Shown: positions 7,163-17,115, counted from the stretch's first letter. The stretch: 27,040 bases of DNA from an uncultured Verrucomicrobiota bacterium (GCA_903925515.1 CAIYFP010000133.1:1-27040); one strand, 5' to 3'. The notes: generated by a model from the letters alone, not told the origin. Made by a program: numbers and translations.

Positions 7163-9292
7163 ATGATGATCGTCACACGATCCACGGTTCCCGCCCTCGC
7201 GCGGCAGCGCGCCATCGCCCTCGCCACCGCAGGCATGGTCCTTGCCGCCCCCGCCGCCTGCCTTGCCGCCCCGGATTCCACGAACTCGCCCTCGCAACGC
7301 CGCGAGGGTGGCCGGCGGCAAGACCCGTTTGAACGCTACGACAAGAACGGCGATGGCCGCGTCACGGCCGACGAGCTGAACAACCCCGCGATGTTGCAGT
7401 GGCTGGACCGCGACGGCGACGGCGCCATCACCCGACAGGAAGCCACCGAAACCCTGACGGAGTTTGGAGCGAACAGACGCTGGGCCAGGCCTGCCAAGCC
7501 CTCGAAGTCCTCCGAATCCGATCCGGCCAACACCCCGGGCAAGCCCGCCCCGGCCGAGGATCCCAAGGAATCACTCTCCCCCGTCTCGCCCCGGGAGCTT
7601 GGCGTCGGCCGGTGGCTTCGTGCTGGCTCATGGAAGTCCATCTCGGGCCATCCCGTGGACCTTGATGCCCGCCCCCGTGGCAAGGGTCGCGTCCTCCTCG
7701 CCACCTCGTCCACCTGCCCCCTCAGCCGCAAATACGCCCCGGTTCTCGGACGCCTCGCGGCCGACGGCTCCGCCCGCGGCTTCGAGTTCGTCATGGTTGC
7801 CGCCGTTGATTCGGACCCCGAGGCCGACATCCGCAAGATGGCGTCGGAATCCGGCTGGACGGCCCCGGTCCTCCGCGACCCGACCGGCCGCCTTGCTCGG
7901 GCCCTTGGCCTTCGCAGCACCACCGAGGCCATCGTCACCGACGCGGCCGGCACCGTCGTGTACCGGGGCGCGGTGGACGACCAATACGGCCTGGGCTACT
8001 CCCGGGCCGAGGCCCGGCAACAACCGCTGTTGCGAGCCATCGAGGCAGTCGAGCGTGGAGAACGCCCCGTCCTCGCCGCAACAACCGCCCCCGGATGTGA
8101 CCTCGAGTCCGCCGGCCCGATTCCCCTTTCCATCCCCGGCGAGGTCACCTTCCACAACCGCGTCTCCCGAATCCTCCAGTCCCACTGCGTCGAGTGTCAT
8201 CACGCGGGCGGCCCCGCCCCGTTCGAGCTCGAGTCCCATGCGTCCGCCGTCGGACACGCACGCATGATGGTGAAGCAAGTCGAGAAAGGGCTCATGCCCC
8301 CATGGTTCGCGGCGCGGGACAAGGACCATGCCCACTCCCCATGGCTGAACGACCGTTCGCTGCCCGAGGCAGACCGCCGCGACCTCCTTGCATGGCTGAA
8401 CGGCCCCCGGCCCGAGGGCGATGCCGCGCATGCGGCCCTGCCGCTGCGTCACCCGGGCGAATGGATGATTGGAAAGCCTGACGTCGTGTACGCGCTTCCC
8501 AAGTCCTTCGCCATCCCGGCCGAGGGCGTCATGCCCTACCAGAAGGCCACCATTGAAACCACGTTCGCAGAGGACAAGTGGGTCACCGCCGTCGAAATTC
8601 GCCCCACCGCCAAGGCCGCCGTCCATCATGTCCTGGTCTTCGCGCGCCCGCCCGGGCAGCGCTCGCGCGGGTCCGGCGACGACAGCGGCGACGGCACCGT
8701 GGGGTTCTTCGCGGCCTACGTGCCGGGCAACACCCATCAAGTCTATCCCGAGGGCTTCGCCAAGCCCTTGCTCGCCGGGACGCGCCTCCGGTTCCAAATC
8801 CACTACACCCCGTACGGCACCGCCACCAACGACCAGATGCAAATCGCCTTCCGGTTCGCCAAGGAACCTCCTCGCCACCGCATCCACGTCGTCGGCATCG
8901 CCAACCCCTTGCTCCGGATCCCCCCCGGCGCGAGCCATCACCCCGAGTCCGCCTCCCTCCCGGTTCCTCGCGAGGCGCGCATCCTGTCTCTCATGCCCCA
9001 CATGCACGTTCGCGGGAAGGCCTTCCGATACGAATGGATCACGCCCGACGGCACGTCGCGGACCCTCTTGGACGTCCCCCGCTACGACTTCAACTGGCAG
9101 TTGAGCTACCGCCTCGCCAAACCCATCGACCTCCCGGCAGGAAGCCGACTCCGCGCCACGGCATGGTACGACAACAGCGACGCCAACCCCGCCAACCCAA
9201 ACCCCGCCAGCGAGGTCCGCTGGGGCGAGCAAACCTACGAGGAAATGATGCTCGGCTACGTCGAGTACTACTTCCCGGACGAGGGCATCTAG
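7163..9292 (+). CDS. Secreted EF-hand / redoxin / c-type cytochrome / copper monooxygenase-like fusion
   Basis: A 709-aa exported protein with four recognisable parts. A signal peptide covers about residues 1-36. Two EF-hand loops follow, at 60-71 (DKNGDGRVTADE) and 82-93 (DRDGDGAITRQE). A thioredoxin-like redoxin domain (about 150-295) has Cys185 in TCPLSRKY, so the usual CxxC is CxxS. A single c-heme site CVECHH lies at 342-347, with MPPW at 378-381 offering a possible distal Met. The C-terminal half (about 430-709) has the type-II copper ascorbate-dependent monooxygenase pattern: His488-His489, His547 and MPHMH at 611-615. Similar redoxin-cytochrome-monooxygenase fusions occur in Planctomycetes and Verrucomicrobia; substrates are unknown. 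Two adjacent ATG codons (7163, 7166) could start it. The role is probably periplasmic redox chemistry. Confidence 0.85.
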   Translation: MMIVTRSTVPALARQRAIALATAGMVLAAPAACLAAPDSTNSPSQRREGGRRQDPFERYDKNGDGRVTADELNNPAMLQWLDRDGDGAITRQEATETLTEFGANRRWARPAKPSKSSESDPANTPGKPAPAEDPKESLSPVSPRELGVGRWLRAGSWKSISGHPVDLDARPRGKGRVLLATSSTCPLSRKYAPVLGRLAADGSARGFEFVMVAAVDSDPEADIRKMASESGWTAPVLRDPTGRLARALGLRSTTEAIVTDAAGTVVYRGAVDDQYGLGYSRAEARQQPLLRAIEAVERGERPVLAATTAPGCDLESAGPIPLSIPGEVTFHNRVSRILQSHCVECHHAGGPAPFELESHASAVGHARMMVKQVEKGLMPPWFAARDKDHAHSPWLNDRSLPEADRRDLLAWLNGPRPEGDAAHAALPLRHPGEWMIGKPDVVYALPKSFAIPAEGVMPYQKATIETTFAEDKWVTAVEIRPTAKAAVHHVLVFARPPGQRSRGSGDDSGDGTVGFFAAYVPGNTHQVYPEGFAKPLLAGTRLRFQIHYTPYGTATNDQMQIAFRFAKEPPRHRIHVVGIANPLLRIPPGASHHPESASLPVPREARILSLMPHMHVRGKAFRYEWITPDGTSRTLLDVPRYDFNWQLSYRLAKPIDLPAGSRLRATAWYDNSDANPANPNPASEVRWGEQTYEEMMLGYVEYYFPDEGI

Positions 9293-9595
9293 CGTCGTGT
9301 CTCGCCCATGGCGGGTGTTTCGACGGGGGGGTTCTCGTGTCCGGCGAGCCGAGAGCCACGACGCGGGACGCGAATCGAGTCACGGCCCTTCGGGTGGCCC
9401 CATCCAAGCCCCGGGGCTTCGTGGCTCGTCCGTCGCCGACCGCTGCGGGCAGGCTCCATCCTCACGCATCGCCCCGCGCTTTCCGGGAGCAGCCGAACCC
9501 CATCGGTTCATGGGACACGACTCCAACCCTGCGCGCCCCGCTCATGGGCCGCACTCCCTGCTTCCAGCCGTCGCGCGGCTCGGTAACCTGCCCGC
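9293..9595. other. Intergenic region, no gene; palindrome present
   Basis: No supported coding region. It holds a perfect 14-bp palindrome AAGCCCCGGGGCTT at 9406-9419. A stretch at about 9330-9390 has TCTCG/CGAGA inverted segments and may belong to a dispersed repeat family. No T-rich terminator follows the redox gene. No clear promoter for the enzyme I gene is visible. Confidence 0.5.
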
Positions 9596-11371
9596 GTGGA
9601 CGAGCGAATCCATGGGGGCGAACGCGTGTACCGGGGCATCCCGGCCTCCCCGGGCGTTTGCCACGGCCGGGTCATCGTCCTTGGCGACGCCGCACGCCAT
9701 GTCCTCAGGCGCGAGGTGCCCGCGGCGTCCGTACCCGACGAGCTCGCCCGCCTGCAAACAGCCCTTGCCAGCACCCGCCGCGACCTCCTCGTAATCCAGG
9801 ACAAGGTCGCCCGTGCCGTCGGCCAGTCGGAGGCATCCATCTTCGACGCACACCTGCTCGTGCTCGAGGACGAAATGCTCCTCGGCGAGGTCCGGCGCCG
9901 CATCGAGGGTGAAAGGATCAACTGCGACGCGGCCTATCACGAAGTCGCCGAGAAGTTCGCGTCGGCCTTGGGGGCACTTGAGGACGACTACCTCAAGGAA
10001 CGCGCGGCGGACATCCGCGACGTCGCCGGCAGGGTGCTCGACCACCTGATGGGCCGCACCACCGAACGAGACCTCGGGCAGTTGACGGAGCCCTCCATCA
10101 TCCTCGCGCCCGACCTGTCCCCGGGCACCACGGCCACCCTCGACCCGCGCAAGGTCCTCGCTTTTGCCACCGACGGCGGCGGCACCACCAGCCACACCGC
10201 CATCATGGCACGCAAGCTCGGAATCCCTGCCGTCGTGGGCCTCGGCGACATCACCGCGCGCGTTCGCGGCGGGGAGTATGCCTTGGTGGACGGCCACTCG
10301 GGCACCGTCACCGTCAACCCCACCGACCAGACCCTCTTCGCCTACGGCCAGATCAAGCAACGGCGGGCCGCGCTGGACGAACGACTGTCCGCCCTCCGCC
10401 TTCAACCCGCCGTCACCCTCGACGGCCACAGGATCACGCTCGCCGCCAACATCGACCTGCCCTCGGATGCCACGGCCGCCATCGCCCACGGCGCCGAGGG
10501 CATCGGGTTGTTCCGAAGCGAGTTCCTGTTCCTCAACCGCATCGAGTTCCCGTCCGAGGACGAGCAGTTCGAGGCGTACCGCACCGCAGCCGCAGCCGTG
10601 GCCCCCCATCCCGCCGTCATTCGCACCCTGGACGTCGGCGGCGACAAGCTCCCGCAAGGGTGGGCACGGACCGGCGAGCTAAACCCCTTCCTCGGCTGGA
10701 GGGCCATACGGGTCAGCCTCGCCCTGCCCGAGGTCTTCCAAGCCCAGCTTCGCGCCATCCTCCGCGCCTCCGCCTTCGGCAAGGTCCGCCTCATGTACCC
10801 CATGATCAGCAGCCTCGCCGAGCTGCGTCATGCCAACATCCTGCTCGAACGTTCCCGCGAGGAACTTCGGTCGGCCAACATCCCCTTCGACCCCGCCATG
10901 CAGGTCGGCATGATGATCGAGGTCCCGGGCGCCGCCATGGTCGCGGACCAACTCGCGAAGGAGGTGGACTTCTTCTCCGTCGGCACCAACGACCTCACCG
11001 GCTACACCCTCGCCGTCGATCGAATGAACGAGAAGGTCGCCCCCCTCTTCTCCCCCATGCACCCCGCCGTGCTCCGCCTCATGGAACGCACCGTGCAGGC
11101 CGCGCGCGCCCAAGGCCGCTGGGTCGGCATCTGCGGCGAGGCCGCCGCCGATCCCGCCATGGTGCCCGCCCTTGTCGGGCTCGGGTTCGACGAGCTCAGC
11201 GCCACCCCCGTCTCCATCCCGCCCGTCAAGTTCCTCCTTCGCCGCCTCAGGCTTTCGGAGGCCACCGACGCCGCCTGGCGGGCCATGGCGGCGGAGTCGG
11301 CCGAGGAAGCCCTCCATGCTTCTCGCTCCCTCGCGCTCCGGATCGCCCCGGAATTGTTCCATGGCGCATGA
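9596..11371 (+). CDS. ptsI: Phosphoenolpyruvate-protein phosphotransferase (PTS enzyme I)
   Basis: A 591-aa cytosolic enzyme that takes phosphate from PEP and passes it to HPr. The N-terminal region begins YRGIPASPGVCHGRV. The phospho-histidine motif is GGTTSHTAIMARKLGIPAV with His200 (His189 in E. coli). The PEP-binding TIM barrel has GLFRSEFLFLNR, and the C-terminal GICGEAAADP carries the catalytic acid Cys513 (Cys502 in E. coli). Length and order match standard EI. The start is GTG at 9596; a second GTG at 9626 would also fit the family. No HPr, EIIA or permease gene is nearby, so the partners must lie elsewhere. In sugar-PTS-poor phyla, EI often serves regulation rather than uptake. The DUF1501 gene follows 48 nt downstream. 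Confidence 0.95.
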   Translation: MDERIHGGERVYRGIPASPGVCHGRVIVLGDAARHVLRREVPAASVPDELARLQTALASTRRDLLVIQDKVARAVGQSEASIFDAHLLVLEDEMLLGEVRRRIEGERINCDAAYHEVAEKFASALGALEDDYLKERAADIRDVAGRVLDHLMGRTTERDLGQLTEPSIILAPDLSPGTTATLDPRKVLAFATDGGGTTSHTAIMARKLGIPAVVGLGDITARVRGGEYALVDGHSGTVTVNPTDQTLFAYGQIKQRRAALDERLSALRLQPAVTLDGHRITLAANIDLPSDATAAIAHGAEGIGLFRSEFLFLNRIEFPSEDEQFEAYRTAAAAVAPHPAVIRTLDVGGDKLPQGWARTGELNPFLGWRAIRVSLALPEVFQAQLRAILRASAFGKVRLMYPMISSLAELRHANILLERSREELRSANIPFDPAMQVGMMIEVPGAAMVADQLAKEVDFFSVGTNDLTGYTLAVDRMNEKVAPLFSPMHPAVLRLMERTVQAARAQGRWVGICGEAAADPAMVPALVGLGFDELSATPVSIPPVKFLLRRLRLSEATDAAWRAMAAESAEEALHASRSLALRIAPELFHGA

Positions 11372-11419
11372 ATCCATGCCTCGCCCGCAATCGTCCGCCC
11401 TCCCGTTGAACACGACGTC

Positions 11420-12878
<1,459 letters not shown>

Positions 12879-12891
12879 CGCTTCAAGCAGC

Positions 12892-13662
12892 ATGAAGGCC
12901 ATCATCCTCGCCGCGGGCAAGGGCACCCGCATGCGCGACCTTACCAAGGAAATCCCCAAGCCCATGCTCCCCGTCCATGGCCGCCCCATCCTCGAACACA
13001 TCGTCGAGGGCCTCGTCGCCCATGGCATCCGCGACCTCTGCATCGTCACCGGATGGCACGCCGAGACCATCGAGGAGCACTTCAAGGACGGCTCCGCCCT
13101 CGGCGCACGCATCCAGTACCGCCGCCAGGTCGTCCAGGACGGAACAGGCAAGGCCCCCGAGGTCGCTCGCGACTTCGTCGGCAACGACGACTTCCTCCTC
13201 ACCTATGGCGACATCCTCGTCCATCCGGAAACCTACGGCCGCATGCTGCATCGCTGGTCCGAGGGCCCGTTCGGCGGACTCCTGACCGTGACCGCGGGGG
13301 AGGACGTCACCAAGGGCGGGATCAACTTCTTCAACGAACGCTTCGAGCTGACCCGCCTCGTGGAAAAGCCGTCGCCCGCCGAGGTCGAGCTCCTCCGGTC
13401 CGAGGGCTGGCTCAAGCCCGGCCAACCGGCATGGTACAACGCCGGTATCTACGTCTTCGCCCCCGTCCTCTTCGACTTCACGGCCCGGCTCCAGAAGTCC
13501 CCGCGCGGCGAGTTCGAGCTGACCGACGCCATCTCCAACATGGTCGCCTCCGGCCATGTGGTCGCAGGCCTCGAAATCCAAGGCCGCTGGGTGGACGTGC
13601 GCGATCCCGAGGTGCTCGCCTCGCTCCAGCAGGAGGCCGCCACCCACCCGTCCCCGTCTTGA
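12892..13662 (+). CDS. Sugar-phosphate nucleotidyltransferase (NTP_transferase family)
   Basis: A 256-aa cytosolic enzyme that joins a nucleoside triphosphate to a sugar 1-phosphate. The N-terminal signature is LAAGKGTRMRDLTKEIPKPM at residues 7-26, where the GxGTRM loop binds the nucleotide and Lys23 is the conserved PKP lysine. Asp107 in YGDILV is the probable metal ligand. EKPSP and WYNAGIYVF are later family motifs. It has only the catalytic domain, without the left-handed helix seen in GlmU. Base and sugar specificity cannot be read from the sequence; RfbA-, mannose-1-P- or MurNAc-1-P-type enzymes all look like this. The start ATG is 13 nt after the DUF1501 stop, with no strong ribosome site. 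Its TGA stop overlaps the next gene's probable TTG start. Confidence 0.9.
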   Translation: MKAIILAAGKGTRMRDLTKEIPKPMLPVHGRPILEHIVEGLVAHGIRDLCIVTGWHAETIEEHFKDGSALGARIQYRRQVVQDGTGKAPEVARDFVGNDDFLLTYGDILVHPETYGRMLHRWSEGPFGGLLTVTAGEDVTKGGINFFNERFELTRLVEKPSPAEVELLRSEGWLKPGQPAWYNAGIYVFAPVLFDFTARLQKSPRGEFELTDAISNMVASGHVVAGLEIQGRWVDVRDPEVLASLQQEAATHPSPS

Positions 13663-14942
13663 ACCCGAACCCGTCCCGCCCACGTCTTCGGCTCCGCCTC
13701 ACCGGCGCCGCCGAGGCCGCCGTTCGCGCCGGCCATCCCTGGGTCTATTCAGACAAGGTCCGCGACCCAAGCCGCGATGGCATCCAAGGCGAGCTCGCCG
13801 TCGTCTATGACCGCAACGACCGATTCCTCGCCCTTGGCCTTTACGACCCCGGCTCGCCGCTTGCCATTCGCATTCTTCACAAGGGCGCGCCCGTCTCGCT
13901 CGACGCACCATGGTGGGCCGCCCGCCTCGATGCCGCGCTCCAACGACGCCTGCCCGTCGCGTCGCCTCAGACCACCGGCTACCGCATCCTGAACGGCGAG
14001 TCCGACGGCTTCCCGGGGCTCGTGCTCGATCGATACGGCGATTGCCTCGTGCTCAAGGCCTACACGCCCTCATGGCTGGGCTCCCTCGGTGGCTCCAGCC
14101 CGGCCACGGCGGCCCAGTCCATGGCACCGTCGATGGCCCCGCCCCTCCCCGGGCTCAACCTCGTTGAACTCCTCCAAGCACGCCTCCAACCCGCCCGCAT
14201 CGTCCTTCGACTCAGCCGGAACATCGCCGCGTCCGCCGAATCCCTCGGCCTTGCCGACGGCCAGAACCTCCTCGGCACCGACACCTCGCACTCCGTCGTC
14301 TTCCACGAGGACGGCATCGCCTTCGACTCCGACGTCGTGCGCGGCCAGAAGACGGGCTTCTTCCTCGATCAACGTGGCAACCGACGCGAGGTCGGCCGCA
14401 TGGCCTCCGGAGCCTCCATTCTCAACGTCTTCAGTTTTTCCGGCGGCTTTTCCGTCCACGCGGCCCGGGGCGGCGCGCGCGAGGTCACGGACCTCGACAT
14501 CTCCCCGCACGCCCTCGCCACCGCACGACGCAACATGGCCCTCAACATCCGCCATCCCGCCGTCGCCCGCGCCCGCCATCACCAAGTCCATGCCGACGCC
14601 TTTCCATGGCTCGAAAAGGCACCGCGTGGCGCATGGGACATCGTGATCCTCGACCCGCCGTCCTTCGCGAAGCGCGAACAGGAGCGCCTGGGCGCCATCG
14701 AGGCCTACCAACGCCTCGCAAGGCTGGGCGCCCCGTGTGTCGCTCCCGGCGGATGCCTCCTCGCCGCGTCCTGCTCCGCGCACGTGTCCACCGACGAGTT
14801 CCTCTCCGCCACGCGCCACGCCTTGCGCGCCTCGGGCCTTGAATGGACGGAGGAACGCATCGCCGGGCACGAGCCCGATCATCCGGCAGACTTCCCCGAG
14901 GCACGCTACCTCAAGGCCCTGTACGTGCGCCGGACCCGATAG
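13659..14942 (+). CDS. Class I SAM-dependent rRNA methyltransferase, RlmI/YccW-like
   Basis: A 427-aa enzyme of the RlmI (23S rRNA m5C1962) family. The N-terminal PUA-type domain has GHPWVYSDKV and continues to LNGESDGFPGLVLDRYG. The Rossmann methyltransferase domain has ILNVFSFSGGFSVHAARGGA (motif I), DLDISPHAL, LDPPSFAKRE (motif IV) and a late SCSAHV. No ATG or GTG begins the frame near the PUA domain. The TTG at 13659 overlaps the preceding TGA as TTGA, so a coupled TTG start is the best choice. A low-complexity Ala/Ser/Pro/Met stretch (about residues 148-168) between the two domains is unusual. The exact target base is not proven, so I give no symbol. Confidence 0.9.
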   Translation: MNPNPSRPRLRLRLTGAAEAAVRAGHPWVYSDKVRDPSRDGIQGELAVVYDRNDRFLALGLYDPGSPLAIRILHKGAPVSLDAPWWAARLDAALQRRLPVASPQTTGYRILNGESDGFPGLVLDRYGDCLVLKAYTPSWLGSLGGSSPATAAQSMAPSMAPPLPGLNLVELLQARLQPARIVLRLSRNIAASAESLGLADGQNLLGTDTSHSVVFHEDGIAFDSDVVRGQKTGFFLDQRGNRREVGRMASGASILNVFSFSGGFSVHAARGGAREVTDLDISPHALATARRNMALNIRHPAVARARHHQVHADAFPWLEKAPRGAWDIVILDPPSFAKREQERLGAIEAYQRLARLGAPCVAPGGCLLAASCSAHVSTDEFLSATRHALRASGLEWTEERIAGHEPDHPADFPEARYLKALYVRRTR

Positions 14943-15287
14943 GCGGGCGGAAGGCATCGGCTCGTCAGGCGGTCGGCGCTTCGGAATCATCCCATGGCGG
15001 CGCGCCCGCAACGCGCGGGATGGAGTGTTCGGCCGGGCGGCTTGCCGGGCAGCTTGGGCCCATAGGATGGATTGGGGCCGTGGTGACTGGCTCGGCCTCT
15101 TCTGCAAGAGCCTCGCCTTGCGCAGGAAGCACTCTGGCGTGGAGCCACCGTTTTCCCCATTGAATCGTCCGGGCTTCGGATCCCCTCGCCCAGGCCGTCC
15201 CGCCATGCCCCCGCCATGGACAATCCTTGGAGATAGGGTGCACGTCCTCGGGTGACGGGAACGATGTCCTCGCCCCATGAATGGAGA
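14943..15287. other. Convergent intergenic region, no gene seen
   Basis: This 345-nt gap lies between two convergent genes. I see no coding region with family-like content, no RNA gene and no T-tract terminator. The open frames crossing it are extensions of shadow frames. Confidence 0.5.
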
Positions 15288-16661
15288 CTAGGCCCCGACC
15301 AAGGCGCGAGGATCCTCCACGTGGCCAGCCAAGGCAGAGGCCGCGACCGTCGCGGGGCTGGCCAAGAACACCTGGGAATCCTTGTGTCCCATGCGACCCG
15401 GGAAGTTTCGGTTGGTGGCGCTGATGCACTTCATGGGCGTGTTCATGCGGCCAAAGGTATCGACGGGGCCGCCGAGGCAGGCGGCACAACCGGCGTTCTC
15501 GGTCATCTGGACGCCGGCATGGACCATGATGTCCCAGACGGTTTGCCCATCCCAGCGGGTCGTCTGGAGCTCATGCACGATCTCCGGGGTAGCAGGAACT
15601 CCGAACGTGTCGATGGCAACACGGCGCCCTCGGATGACCCGGGCGAACTCGACGAAGTCCGACGTCTTGCCGCCGGTGCAGGAACCGATGTAGGCGCGGT
15701 CGAGGCGGACGTCGCGCATGTCCTTGGCCCTCTTGCGCTGCCCGGGATCGGGGTGGCAGGCGACGGTGGGCTCCAGCTTGTCCAGCTCGACAACCAGCTC
15801 GTAGCAGAAGGACTGGCCGGGGTCGGGTTCGACGGGCTCGTAGTGGGACCGGGTTCCATTGAGGCGCGTTCGGGACTCGACGTACTCGGCGGTACGGGCG
15901 TCGAAGGGAAAGATGCCGTTCTTGCCGCCGGCCTCGATGGCCATGTTGGCAACGGTCATGCGGTCGTCCATGGAGAGGGAGGCCACGCCGGGGCCGTCGA
16001 ACTGCATGGCGCGGTAGGTGGCGCCATCGAAGCCGATCTCGCCGATGATGTGGAGGATGAGGTCCTTGGCCATCACGCCGGGCTGGAGACGACCCTCGAG
16101 ACGGAACCGCATCGTCTCGGGCACCTTGATCAGCAGCTTGCCGGTGCCCATGACAAACCCGGCGTCCGTGTTGCCGATGCCGGTGGCGAACTCGTTGAAG
16201 GCACCGGCCATGCAGGTGTGGGAATCGGTTCCGAACAAGACCTCGCCCGGTCGCGTGTGCCCCTTCTGGGGCAACGCGGCATGGCAGACGCCGGCGTACT
16301 GGGATCCATACTGGCGCCGAAGCAGGCCCTTCGAGGCATCAAATTTCCAATGCCCGGACGGGTCGTCGATGACGTCGTAGAAATAGGGTAGCGACTGCTC
16401 GCGCGCGAAGTCGCGAAGGATGTCCACATTGCGGTTGGACTTGGAGTCCGCGGTGAAAATGTAGTGGTCGGGAATGATGACGACGCGTTGGCGGTCCCAG
16501 ACGCGGGCGTCCTTGCCGAACTCCCGCTTGAACACGCCGATGGTGCCCGGGCCGCAGACGTCATGGGTCATGAGGACGTCCGTCTTCACCCAGATGTTCT
16601 CGCCGGCAACCACCCGCGCCTTGCCGGCCGCGCGCGCCAGCAGCTTTTCGGTCAACGTCAT
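15288..16661 (-). CDS. leuC: Aconitase-family dehydratase, 3-isopropylmalate dehydratase large subunit type
   Basis: A 457-aa [4Fe-4S] hydro-lyase. The cluster cysteines are Cys328 (GSCTGGK) and Cys392/Cys395 (GCAACLGG). Other signatures are HDVCGPGTIGVF (33-44), PDHYIFTADS, GTDSHTCMAGAF (144-155) and ATNRNFPGRMG (415-425). This is the large-subunit layout of LeuC, which isomerises isopropylmalate in leucine synthesis together with LeuD. The usual SCTN becomes SCTG here, and an extra segment (about 100-125) lies before GVCH. No small-subunit gene is adjacent; the flanks are long non-coding regions. Homoaconitase or another aconitase-like lyase remains possible. The ATG at 16661 (MTLTEKLLARAAG) is a typical LeuC start. 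Confidence 0.88.
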   Translation of the reverse strand: MTLTEKLLARAAGKARVVAGENIWVKTDVLMTHDVCGPGTIGVFKREFGKDARVWDRQRVVIIPDHYIFTADSKSNRNVDILRDFAREQSLPYFYDVIDDPSGHWKFDASKGLLRRQYGSQYAGVCHAALPQKGHTRPGEVLFGTDSHTCMAGAFNEFATGIGNTDAGFVMGTGKLLIKVPETMRFRLEGRLQPGVMAKDLILHIIGEIGFDGATYRAMQFDGPGVASLSMDDRMTVANMAIEAGGKNGIFPFDARTAEYVESRTRLNGTRSHYEPVEPDPGQSFCYELVVELDKLEPTVACHPDPGQRKRAKDMRDVRLDRAYIGSCTGGKTSDFVEFARVIRGRRVAIDTFGVPATPEIVHELQTTRWDGQTVWDIMVHAGVQMTENAGCAACLGGPVDTFGRMNTPMKCISATNRNFPGRMGHKDSQVFLASPATVAASALAGHVEDPRALVGA

Positions 16662-16891
16662 GGGCCAAGGCTATCCATGCGCCGGGGGCCGCTGCAATGC
16701 GGGAGGCGCCCCCCTGATCCCCGCGTAAGGAATTCTTCGGTTCACGGCTCCGGCCTCGGACGCGGATGGATTGGCAAACCGATGGATCCGAAGGCCCCCA
16801 TCCATTCACCCTCCCCAAAAAACCCGGGCATCCCCATGCAGGGGAATGACGCCTTGGCCCCTCGAAGGACCGATCGCATGGGATCCCTTGC
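16662..16891. other. Non-coding region upstream of leuC
   Basis: No supported gene. A hairpin at 16829-16848 (CCCC-ATGCA-GGGG core, with flanking matches) precedes the paired repeat element. The leuC promoter should be here; no convincing hexamers were found. Confidence 0.45.
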
Positions 16892-17115
16892 TCGAAACCG
16901 AAGGTTTCGCAGCAGGGAGCCGGTGGTTGAGCGAAGCGATGCCACTGGTCACCGATCCCCATCACCCTCCGCACCCGGGTGCGTGCCAGCCCAGTCCCGC
17001 CCCCGGCGCTGGCATCCCTGCCGGGATGCCGGGGTTCACGTTCGCACGGGTCCCCGGTGGTGTCGTCGCTTCGCTCCTCGCCCCCCGGCTACACGCTGGA
17101 AAGCCTCCGGCTTCA
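16892..17115. repeat. Inverted pair of REP-like palindromic elements
   Basis: Two copies of a ~50-bp module face each other. The left copy runs 16894-16939 forward; the right copy, read on the minus strand, runs about 17114 to 17066. Both start with a small hairpin (GAAACC-GAA-GGTTTC at left; AAGCC-TCC-GGCTT at right). CAGC-N4-AGCCGG follows in each (16910-16923; complement of 17085-17098). Both end in the identical GAGCGAAGCGA (16929-16939; complement of 17066-17076). The interior holds a 12-bp palindrome GCACCCGGGTGC (16971-16982) and a hairpin GGCATCCC-TGCC-GGGATGCC (17011-17030). I associate this arrangement with dispersed BIME/REP-type elements of Verrucomicrobiota and Planctomycetota, but copy number cannot be seen here. 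Confidence 0.7.

Noticed and set aside
7628..9232. 534-aa minus-strand frame opposite the redox fusion gene
   Set aside because: The plus strand has EF-hand, heme and copper motifs; the minus frame is a shadow.
15252..16391. 379-aa plus-strand frame opposite leuC
   Set aside because: leuC has full conserved motifs on the other strand; this frame has none.
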